This document shows positions 7,200 to 13,034 of a DNA stretch of 14,744 nucleotides, one piece after another. The stretch's first letter is position 1, and every line of letters starts with the position of its first letter. Source of the DNA: Sphingomonadaceae bacterium (GTDB lineage Bacteria; Pseudomonadota; Alphaproteobacteria; Sphingomonadales; Sphingomonadaceae). Under the pieces are notes generated by a model. It was not told the origin of the DNA. It ran no database searches and saw only the letters and a list, made by a program, of their open reading frames with translations. The DNA lies in contig JACVCM010000078.1 of the NCBI GenBank assembly GCA_016742125.1, positions 1 through 14,744 of the forward strand, in the 5' to 3' direction. The translations under genes and the position numbers were made by a program.

Positions 7200-7536
7200 T
7201 GTCGGCCAACCGAAGGCTTCTGCGGAACGTGTCGTGAAGGATATTCGCCGGGCAACCCGTCGGCATTTCTCGGCCGAGGACAAGATCAGGATCGTGCTGG
7301 AAGGCCTGCGCGGGGAAGACAGTATAGCCGAGCTGTGCCGCAAGAAGGGCATCGCACAGAGCCTCTATTACACCTGGTCGAAGGAGTTTATGGAAGCAGG
7401 CAAGCGGCGTCTGGCGGGTGATACTGCGCGTGCTGCGACCAGTGGCGAGGTGCAGGGTCTGCGCCGTGAGGCACGTGCCCTGAAGGAGTGCGTGGCCGAT
7501 CTGACCCTCGAGAACCGGTTGCTCAAAAAAGCATGA
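7186..7536 (+). CDS. IS3-family transposase OrfA
   Basis: DNA-binding subunit of an IS3-type transposase, 116 aa. A helix-turn-helix of the transposase_8 type spans about residues 28-66 (FSAEDKIRIVLEGL, SIAELCRKKGIAQSLYYTWS), and a C-terminal leucine zipper follows (LRREARALKEC, LTLENRLLKK). ATG 7186 was chosen over the earlier GTG because GAAGGA sits 5-10 bases ahead. The frame ends CTC AAA AAA GCA TGA. One frame back, the same DNA reads SMIAGGGDDE and stops in ATGA (7559-7562), which overlaps the OrfB start. That ending fits related OrfA proteins as I remember them, so the run of six A's may be a one-base loss from seven, or a slippage site. Confidence 0.85.
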   Translation: MRPKHVGQPKASAERVVKDIRRATRRHFSAEDKIRIVLEGLRGEDSIAELCRKKGIAQSLYYTWSKEFMEAGKRRLAGDTARAATSGEVQGLRREARALKECVADLTLENRLLKKA

Positions 7537-7558
7537 TCGCGGGTGGGGGAGACGACGA

Positions 7559-8547
7559 ATGAGGTATCCAGCCTCGGAGAAGCTCGAGATCATCCGCATT
7601 GTCGAGCAGTCACATCTGCCTGCCAAGCGGACCTTGGACAAGCTCGGCATCGCCAGACGAACCTTCTACCGCTGGTATGACCGCTACCTTGTGGGCGGGC
7701 CCGAAGCGCTGGAAGACAAGCGCTCCGCGCCGAGCCGCGTCTGGAACCGTATCCCTGATGCGATCCACGATCAGATCATTGAACTGGCACTGGAACAAAG
7801 CGAGTTGTCTCCGCGCGAGTTGGCGGTGCACTTCACCGATGAGCGGCGCTACTTCGTGTCCGAAGCCACGGTTTATCGCCTGTTGAAAGCCCACGACCTG
7901 ATCACCAGCCCTGCGTTCGTGGTGGTGAAGGCGGCCAACGAGTTCCATACCAAAACGACGCGGCCCAACGAGATGTGGCAGACCGACTTCACCTACTTCA
8001 AGATCATCGGCTGGGGCTGGATGTATCTCTCTACCGTGCTCGACGACTTCAGCCGCTACATCATCGCGTGGCGGCTGTGCAGCAATATGCGAGCCGAAGA
8101 CGTCACCGACACGCTCGATATGGCCCTGCAGGCATCAGGCTGCGATCAAGCAACGGTGCTGCATAAGCCGCGACTGCTCAGCGATAATGGACCCAGCTAC
8201 ATTGCGGGCGAGCTGACCGAATACATCGAGGCCAACAAAATGAGCCATGTGCGCGGAGCGCCATGCCATCCGCAAACCCGGGGCGGTTCAGTAAGATCGA
8301 ACGCTGGCACCAGACTTTGAAGAATCGCATTCTGCTGGAAAACTACTTCCTGCCCGGCGATCTCGAACGCCAGATTGAGGCGTTCGTCGAACATTACAAC
8401 CATCAGCGCTATCACGAGAGCCTGAACAACGTCACACCTGCCGACGCCTACTTTGGCAGAGCTGAAACCATCATCAAACAGCGAGAAAGGATCAAACGAC
8501 AGACCATCGAGTATCGGCGCTTGCAACACCGCCAGTTAGCCGCATAA
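7559..8547 (+). pseudogene. IS3-family transposase OrfB, frameshifted
   Basis: Catalytic DDE integrase of an IS3-type element. The first frame (7559-8320) carries an N-terminal helix-turn-helix region (AKRTLDKLGIARRTFYRWY), then the rve domain with the first Asp in QTDFTYFK and the second in LLSDNGPSY. The third acidic residue lies in another frame (8293-8547): KIERWHQTLKNR, followed by FVEHYNHQRYHESLNNVTPADAY. The join should read HPQTQGKIERW. Instead 14 bases (8279-8292) stand where about 6 are expected, a net gain of 8 bases that shifts the frame and places a stop at 8320. The catalytic Glu is therefore separated from the two Asp residues, and the protein should be inactive. Confidence 0.85.
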
Positions 8548-8581
8548 TATCAACCAATAAGACGAGGCCAACGCTCCGCTA

Positions 8582-9094
8582 ATTTACGCAGCCATCAGTG
8601 CCAAATGTTCTGACGACGGACACTTTCGAAGCTCTCTTCAAGTCCAAGGGACCATTCCCTTTGACCAAGCCCCACAAGGACCGGGCGCAGCCAGCGCTGC
8701 ACCGATTGCAATGAGGGTAACCCCGCTTTCGCAGGAGTGGTGCGGGCAGCCGGTTCACCAAGAAACGGCAACACGGTCCTCGCCAAGCGTGGGTTGCTGC
8801 GCTGGCTACGTTCGGTCAGGGGCGCTGATCGGTCATCAATTGGAGGGTCCGATTGGACAGACAGATGCTTCGATCATAACGACGCACAACATCAACGGCG
8901 GTGTAGGACAGGTTGATTGGCACACAATCCACACGCTGAACGCGCTCAGTCTATCGGTTGAGCAATCGCGGCTCCGCCACATGCGGTTCTGATGCTGCAT
9001 GCACCGAGTGATTACTCTTTGCCTGAATTGCAATGTCCGCAACGGTAGCAGCGTTGCATTGCCTAGGGCCGTTGGCGCGCCAAGGATCGGCAGG
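8582..9094. other. About 500 bp without a convincing gene
   Basis: Between the IS3 copy and the decayed LysR region no frame on either strand has a recognisable product with a start and ribosome site. One minus frame (about 8595-8875) is open and its translation looks protein-like (PAKAGLPSLQSVQRWLRP near the middle, ending SVRRQNIWH), but it has only a TTG start and no family I recognise; it may be an old gene fragment. A bulged hairpin lies at 9028-9062 (GCAAT and GCAACG pairing with CGTTGC and ATTGC). A 15-base direct repeat starts at 8608 (see the repeat entry). Confidence 0.4.
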
Positions 9095-9231
9095 TCACAA
9101 TCGGTAGTTGAACTGCGGCAAATGTTCGGATGCGCGTCGGCAGGCGTCGATAGCCTGCGCATAATGCTCCAACTCGTCGAACGTATGCCTGGCCGTCTCG
9201 TCCGTTGGCCGCGCATTTCTGACGACGGACA
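8608..9231. repeat. 15-bp direct repeat pair TTCTGACGACGGACA
   Basis: TTCTGACGACGGACA occurs at 8608-8622 and again, same orientation, at 9217-9231, with 594 bases between. Exact repeats of this length are not expected by chance in so short a space. The surrounding bases are only weakly similar. It could be a pair of recombination or regulator sites, or the trace of a deletion or insertion between repeats. Confidence 0.5.
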
Positions 9232-9232
9232 T
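9095..9232 (-). CDS. Possible small hypothetical protein downstream of the LysR remnant
   Basis: A 45-aa minus-strand ORF from ATG 9232 (another ATG lies at 9244) to TGA 9095. The composition is balanced and helix-prone (RPTDETARHTFDELEHYAQA, then IDACRRASEHLPQFNYRL), unlike the arginine- and serine-rich shadow frames around it. It starts 26-27 bases after the LysR stop on the same strand. No family is recognised and the ribosome site is weak. It may be a true short gene or a fragment. The first codons overlap one copy of the 15-bp repeat. Confidence 0.25.
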   Translation of the reverse strand: MSVVRNARPTDETARHTFDELEHYAQAIDACRRASEHLPQFNYRL

Positions 9233-9258
9233 GCGAGGTTGCATGGCCGAAATATCGG

Positions 9259-9868
9259 TCAGGGCTGGCGATGTGGGTGGGCGAACCGCATCTCGACAAA
9301 ACGAGCAAAGGTCTCGACAGCGCCGGTTGAATAAGTCGAGACGAGAAGGCAGATTATTGCTGGCGGCAACGGTGGCCAGCCCTCATCGGTCACCGCTGTC
9401 AGATCGGTCGGGATACGGCGGCGCTGCAACATCGTCCAGCCGAGTCCGGCCCTTACAGCTGCAATCTGGCCCGCCGCGCTCGGTGAGGCATATACCACAT
9501 CGCAATCGCCTCCCATTGAACCAATCGCTTCCATTGCTCTGGCTCGATAGACGCGGGGCGCCGGTGCGAGGACAAGAGGAACTGGCTTTTTACAAAGATC
9601 GATTGCTATTCCATTTTGGGATCCTGGTCCCGCCCAAGCCAGCCTTTCCTCACGTAAGGAGCGCGCACCGGAGATAATTCGGTGAGGATCCTGCTTTATG
9701 ATCACAAGATCGAACGCCCCCGCGTCAAAATGCTCGACAAGGTGAAGCGTCAAATCGCAGCGCACGTGTAGGCGAACATTTGGATGCTCCAACGTAAAAG
9801 CCGCGAGAATGTTGGGCAAATCAGCGCTGGCGACATCTTCGGGACACCCAAGCCGGACATCGCCTTTA
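9259..9868 (-). pseudogene. LysR-type regulator, effector domain only (DNA-binding half lost)
   Basis: The minus strand encodes about 200 aa of a LysR substrate-binding domain: GDVRLGCPEDVASADLPNIL, HPNVRLHVRCDLTLHLVEHF, FDLVIIKQDP, PLVLAPAPRVYRARAMEAI, AAVRAGLGWTMLQRR and a normal C-terminus. This is the two-lobed effector domain that follows the N-terminal winged helix and linker in a full protein of about 300 aa. The winged helix is absent: going upstream, homology stops at the end of an IS630 element (TA at 9867-9868), and the few residues before it (MIEKRS) come from the element. No LysR N-terminal half is found on the far side of the element in this window, so DNA was deleted after insertion. 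The product cannot bind DNA as a LysR protein would. Confidence 0.8.
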
Positions 9869-10112
9869 GAGCGTTTTTCGATCATTCCGGGTCATACCCG
9901 CACGATGTGAAGTAATTGGCGCATTCGTTGGGCTGGAAGATGTCGACGAGCTGGCCGATCAGGTCCCAGAGGCCTTTCACGGTGCGCTCGCCGATCTTCC
10001 TGAGCATGGCCTTGCGTTTGGAGAAGGCCTTTTCGATCGGGTTGAAGTCGGGGCTGTAGGGCGGCAGGAAGCGCAGGGTCGCGCCTGCTGCTTCAATCAG
10101 TTCGCGCACCAG
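9869..10112 (-). mobile_element. Truncated IS630-family element (3' end of transposase)
   Basis: On the minus strand the last 76 residues of an IS630 transposase are present: RELIEAAGATLRFLPPYSPD, FNPIEKAFSK with the final catalytic Glu of the DDE set, and a C-terminus ending FTSCGYDPE before TGA at 9882-9884. The terminal repeat GAGCGTTTTTCGATC begins at 9869 right after TA (9867-9868), the usual IS630 target. Towards higher coordinates the homology stops at about 10112: the expected N-L-G-S-H-K segment before the RELIE helix is replaced by unrelated sequence. About three quarters of the element, including the other two catalytic Asp residues and the second terminal repeat, are gone. Confidence 0.85.
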
Positions 10113-10479
10113 CACATACCGATATGCCAGGGTGACGGCCCCGTAACACCTTAATGACGCGTTAAGGACAGTTAACAGCGGGTTACTCCGCTGTTTCCGG
10201 ATTGCTACCCGCTACCCACAAATCAAATGAATATCATATGTTTGGATGGTCGTGATCCAAACTTAACCGTATCATTACCCGTGTTTAACTGTCTTCGCGC
10301 CCGCGCTGCCCTCAAAAGCGGTCATGAGGTCGACCAAAGATTGGCCTGTCCGGACGGAGCCCACCACCGTCCGGCATTTGGGGCGATATTCTGGTCCATA
10401 TCGCTTCGTCAACTGAGGGTGGAGCAGACATTGGGTTCGCTCCACCCTCAATATTAAGGTCATAGGTTTGGAGGCGCGG
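10113..10479. other. Gene-free region with a series of short perfect hairpins
   Basis: No convincing gene. Six inverted repeats follow one another: CCTTAA/TTAAGG (10149-10167, extended by TAAC/GTTA at 10144-10147 and 10171-10174); AACAGCGG/CCGCTGTT (10174-10195); GTTTGGAT/ATCCAAAC (10240-10262); CCGGACGG/CCGTCCGG (10350-10374); GCGATAT/ATATCGC (10383-10404); TGAGGGTGGAGC/GCTCCACCCTCA (10414-10450, 12 bp). Loops are 6-13 bases. The stems are unrelated to each other. A tandem GCTACCC-GCTACCC lies at 10204-10217. The last hairpin ends 29 bases before the next gene's start. It could be a structured RNA or leader, a recombination or replication site, or protein-binding palindromes. An ORF at 10227-10457 runs through four hairpins and looks like chance. 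Confidence 0.6.
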
Positions 10480-10866
10480 ATGTCGAAGCAAGCTATGCGA
10501 TCAGCTGACGGGCCAATGAACACTCGGATGCCGTCTCGCGGCTATTCTATACGGCGGCGACCGATTCTCCGGTCCTTTCGGGTCGCACCGCTCTTGGCCA
10601 TGATCATGCCGACAGTTGCAAACGCAGCCAATGACGAGACTGGGCATTCCGGGACGAAGATCACCAAGAGCCCTGTTACGGCTTCGGTTACGATCATCAG
10701 TCCGGTGAGGCTTGCCGCTTCCGATTTCGTTCGTCCGGCGCGATCGACCCATCTGCCGACGGTAGTTCGGAAGTCGCGCGTCACGGAATGCGCCAAGCTG
10801 CTTCGTGAGCTGGCCGAGCAACGGTCGTCTGTAATGTGCGAATATCATTTGCTTGAGTTTCAGTGA
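10480..10866 (+). CDS. Small secreted hypothetical protein
   Basis: A 128-aa protein with an N-terminal export signal: basic IRRRPILRSFR, hydrophobic VAPLLAMIMPTVANA, then a likely cleavage before AND. The mature part has VTASVTIISPVRLAASDFV and ends in LLEFQ. An ASVTII-PV strand at the start and a L-EF end recall a group of small secreted sphingomonad proteins with a DUF4402-like look; this is a weak resemblance. ATG 10480 is preferred because GGAGG lies 5 bases ahead; an internal ATG at 10516 is possible. It is the first gene after the hairpin region and precedes another secreted protein by 19 bp, so the two may act together at the cell surface. Confidence 0.65.
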   Translation: MSKQAMRSADGPMNTRMPSRGYSIRRRPILRSFRVAPLLAMIMPTVANAANDETGHSGTKITKSPVTASVTIISPVRLAASDFVRPARSTHLPTVVRKSRVTECAKLLRELAEQRSSVMCEYHLLEFQ

Positions 10867-10885
10867 TCATCGGAAGGATGTAGAC

Positions 10886-11482
10886 ATGCGTTCAAGCGGA
10901 TCGAAACACAGGAGCGAGTCATTCCGCGCTCCCACGAAAATCAGGACGCGCCATATGTTCACTGCATTGGCGCTGCTGGTTGCTCCGACCGCCTCTCCGT
11001 TGCATGCGGACGTAGGCGAAGTCAGGGATCTCTCGATCCATATGTCGAACGCCATCGTGTCCGATCCGCTTCGAATGGCAGAGCCGGCACGGATCATTCC
11101 CGGAACTATTGTCGACTATTCGGTCGATGTCACCGGGCCGGGCACCGGTTCTACAACGACCACATCTTTCGTATTGGGCGACGCCATCCCCCAGCATATG
11201 TCGTTGTTTGTCGGCGATCTTGTGTCGCAAGGTTCGGGGCCGGTCGCATTCGTCGAGCATGACAGCGGGCTGCAGTTTGCGTTCAGTGCGCTTTCCAGCA
11301 CCAGCGACATGATCGAGTTTTCGGATAATGGCGGCAAGACGTTCGATTATGTGCCGCAGCCCGACGTCGACGGCTTCGATGATCGCGTGACCCATATCAG
11401 GGTCGCTCCGCGCGGCAATTTGTTGCCGGTGGCGCACGCTGACAGCCGTTTCTCATTACGCTATCGGATGAAGGTCAAATAA
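10886..11482 (+). CDS. Secreted protein with DUF11-like beta-sandwich
   Basis: A 198-aa exported protein. The signal region is at about 20-41 (KIRTRHM, then FTALALLVAPTASPLHA). The mature part reads IVSDPLRMAEPARIIPGTIV and DYSVDVTGPG, the typical start of DUF11-like repeats (IPG-hydrophobic-V-Y-hydrophobic-V-N-G), then DAIPQHMSLFVGDL, IEFSDNGGKTFDYVPQPD, DRVTHIRVAPRGNLL and a final strand LRYRMKVK. DUF11 domains are Ig-like surface or envelope modules. ATG 10886 was chosen because GGAAGG lies about 10 bases ahead; the frame is open to a TTG inside the previous gene. It ends exactly one base before the PilZ gene, so coupled translation is likely. Role unknown; a periplasmic or surface structural part is a fair guess. 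Confidence 0.75.
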   Translation: MRSSGSKHRSESFRAPTKIRTRHMFTALALLVAPTASPLHADVGEVRDLSIHMSNAIVSDPLRMAEPARIIPGTIVDYSVDVTGPGTGSTTTTSFVLGDAIPQHMSLFVGDLVSQGSGPVAFVEHDSGLQFAFSALSSTSDMIEFSDNGGKTFDYVPQPDVDGFDDRVTHIRVAPRGNLLPVAHADSRFSLRYRMKVK

Positions 11483-12397
11483 ATGCATCCTGCCAAACTC
11501 TCCCTGCTGCCCGATCAGTCGAGCGCTACGCCTCCGATTCATGCTGATCGGCGAGGTGCCGAACGTCAGGTAGCGATGCTTCGCCTTGCGAAGATCAAGA
11601 GCGGCGAACGCGAAGGCTGGGCGCTGGTTAAGAATCTGTCGATCAGCGGCATGATGTTGGTCGTGCACCCTGAATTTCGCCTTGAACGGCATGTGACCGT
11701 GTTGTTGAGCGAAGACAAACCGCTGATGGGAGAGGTCAGATGGCGGCAACAATCATCGGTTGGCATCCATTTTCCGAAGCCAGTCGACGTCGAGGGCATT
11801 TTGTCCGGCGCAAGCGAGAAGAAGAATAGGCTCATCTGGAGGGCACCGCGCATTCAAATGCGGCATCCGATTGTTCTCCATACAGGCTCTAAGAAAGTCG
11901 CCGCCTATATATGTGACATCTCACCAACGGGCTTATGCGTTGAAACCCATGAGCATTTTGAACAGGGACGCAAACTTACATTGACGGTGCCGAACCTGGA
12001 TGAGTTAGTTGGTTACGTGCGCTGGCAAACAGGTGCCAGGACCGGGATATCGCTCGAATCCCGTCTACCAATCGACGAACTCATGTGCTGGCTATCGATC
12101 CATTATGAAGCGCAAATGACCGGCAAAGCGGACAAGCGCCGGAAAAGCCATCAAGTGTTGACCGCCCCGGCTGCAGACGCTGCCGCCTGCCCCGATGCCT
12201 ATCATGTTGTCGGCTATGACGACCTTGGCAGAGCTATCCCTGTCGCCGTCCTTGAGTCCGCAAAGCTCGCGTTGACATGCGTTGCCGCCTGCGCGCGATT
12301 GTTCGACCGCGTCGCGATTACCAACAGCTCGGGCGTAGAGTGGCCGTTGATCGTGGTCATGCAGCACCGGACCGAGGAATTGGTGCGCGAACGGTAA
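11483..12397 (+). CDS. Tandem PilZ-domain protein (c-di-GMP receptor)
   Basis: A 304-aa cytoplasmic protein with two PilZ domains. Domain 1: RRGAER at 23-28, NLSISG at 51-56, and the strand GEVRWRQQSSVGIHF at 83-97. Domain 2: WRAPRIQMRHP at 119-129, DISPTG at 145-150, and GYVRWQTGARTGISLE at 177-192. The RxxxR and [DN]xSxxG motifs are the c-di-GMP contacts in this family. Domain 1 looks complete. Domain 2 has a weaker RAPR arm (Arg120, Arg123) and may be a partner rather than a binder. Residues 215-304 are a C-terminal extension without a recognised fold. The start codon follows the previous stop directly (TAA-ATG), so it is probably translated with the secreted DUF11-like protein, which links c-di-GMP sensing to that envelope component. 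Confidence 0.85.
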   Translation: MHPAKLSLLPDQSSATPPIHADRRGAERQVAMLRLAKIKSGEREGWALVKNLSISGMMLVVHPEFRLERHVTVLLSEDKPLMGEVRWRQQSSVGIHFPKPVDVEGILSGASEKKNRLIWRAPRIQMRHPIVLHTGSKKVAAYICDISPTGLCVETHEHFEQGRKLTLTVPNLDELVGYVRWQTGARTGISLESRLPIDELMCWLSIHYEAQMTGKADKRRKSHQVLTAPAADAAACPDAYHVVGYDDLGRAIPVAVLESAKLALTCVAACARLFDRVAITNSSGVEWPLIVVMQHRTEELVRER

Positions 12398-12494
12398 AGC
12401 CAGCTTTCGGGCATTTTGTCGATGTTGCTGTCCAGGCCTGCGATCAAAGCACGATCTCGTCCGGTTCGGCAGGTGAGGGAGATAACATTGTAAT

Positions 12495-12514
12495 CTTACA
12501 GGGGAGCCTGTAAG
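12495..12514 (+). promoter_or_regulatory. Hairpin with a ribosome-site-like GGAG loop ahead of the PAS gene
   Basis: CTTACAGG (12495-12502) and CCTGTAAG (12507-12514) form a perfect 8-bp stem closed by the four-base loop GGAG (12503-12506). GGAG is the only good Shine-Dalgarno candidate before the PAS gene. From the loop to TTG 12519 is 12 bases, to ATG 12525 is 18. An RNA stem presenting or hiding the ribosome site, or a CsrA-like site (GGA in a loop), are both possible. The rest of the gap 12398-12494 shows nothing notable. Confidence 0.45.
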
Positions 12515-12524
12515 CGATTTGTCC

Positions 12525-13034
12525 ATGCAAATTCACACCGCTTACCTTGCCGCTGCCCTTGCCAGTCTGTTGGCAGTTTATTTTTATGTGCGCGCGGACA
12601 GGATGCGCCGAGATCTCGAAAGCCGGGATCGCCAGATAGAGCGGCTTCGTTTGACACTGGATCTGTCGGAAGATGTGGGGCGCTTTGGCTATTGGCAACT
12701 GGATACCGGCGCCGACCATGTGATCTGGTCGGACTTCGTTTTCGCCGTGCATGGACGGCCCAAATCGGCGGGTTACCCGGGTCTGGCTGAAGCGATTGCA
12801 TATTATCATCCCGAAGATCGCCAGATGGTCGAAGATGCCGTTTCGCACGCTTTGCATGGCGGCGAAGATTTCGAATTTTCTGCACGAATTCTTGCGGAAT
12901 CTGATCAAGAGGTTCTGGTTCTGTCGCGCGGCACATGCCAGTTCGGGCGGAACGGTGAAATTCTCGGAATATTTGGATGCTTGGTCGATTTGACGAAGCA
13001 AACGCAGCGTACGCAAAGAAGCCCAGCAGCCTAG
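12525..13034 (+). CDS. Membrane-anchored lone PAS-domain protein
   Basis: A 169-aa protein. One N-terminal membrane segment (about 5-22, YLAAALASLLAVYFYV) is followed by a basic, charged helix likely to be coiled coil (RMRRDLESRDRQIERLRLTL) and a PAS fold of the PAS_3 type: GRFGYWQLDTGADHVIWSD, HPEDRQMVEDAV, FEFSARI and GEILGIFGCLVDLT, the standard last strand. No kinase, GGDEF or other output domain follows the PAS, so it would sense or scaffold and signal through a partner. The ORF can also start at TTG 12519, which fits the GGAG loop spacing better. The neighbouring PilZ and membrane regulator genes are possible partners. Its 3' end overlaps the longest possible frame of the next gene. Confidence 0.75.
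   Translation: MQIHTAYLAAALASLLAVYFYVRADRMRRDLESRDRQIERLRLTLDLSEDVGRFGYWQLDTGADHVIWSDFVFAVHGRPKSAGYPGLAEAIAYYHPEDRQMVEDAVSHALHGGEDFEFSARILAESDQEVLVLSRGTCQFGRNGEILGIFGCLVDLTKQTQRTQRSPAA

Larger units (their letters stand above)
7144..8581 (+). mobile_element. IS3-family insertion sequence, 1.44 kb, probably inactive
   Basis: The ends are imperfect inverted repeats. The left end starts TAAGGAGTGTTTTGGTCTCG. The right end, read inward, starts TAGCGGAGCGTTGGCCTCG, and most positions match with two small gaps. ATT flanks both ends (7141-7143 and 8582-8584), a 3-bp target duplication normal for IS3. Inside are a helix-turn-helix OrfA and a DDE integrase OrfB. Both carry frame problems: the A-run at the OrfA end looks one base short, and OrfB has 8 extra bases near 8280. 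The copy probably cannot transpose on its own. Confidence 0.8.

Noticed and set aside
7144..8581. IS3 element as the cause of truncation of the small ORF at 6935
   Set aside because: The ORF stop (TGA 7139-7141) belongs to the host side of the junction, so the insertion came immediately after the stop and did not interrupt the frame.
8711..8992. 93-aa + strand ORF in the gene-poor stretch
   Set aside because: No ribosome site and no family resemblance; the opposite strand has an equally long and more protein-like frame, so neither is called as a gene.
10144..10200. attC- or integron-like site near GTTAAGG and GTTAAC
   Set aside because: The core sites do not fit the RYYYAAC/GTTRRRY pattern (GTTAAGG ends in a purine), no integrase gene is present, and the other hairpins do not share a common core.
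10204..10217. CRISPR-like or iteron repeat from GCTACCC-GCTACCC
   Set aside because: Only two copies of a 7-mer with no spacer and no further copies nearby; too little for a repeat array or origin iterons.
10414..10456. Rho-independent terminator at the 12-bp hairpin
   Set aside because: The stem is strong but is followed by ATATTAAGG on the + strand and preceded by no matching T-run on the other strand, so a classic terminator is not supported.
10227..10457. 76-aa + strand ORF through the hairpin region
   Set aside because: No ribosome site, no recognisable motif, and the frame runs straight through four inverted repeats; it looks like a chance opening.
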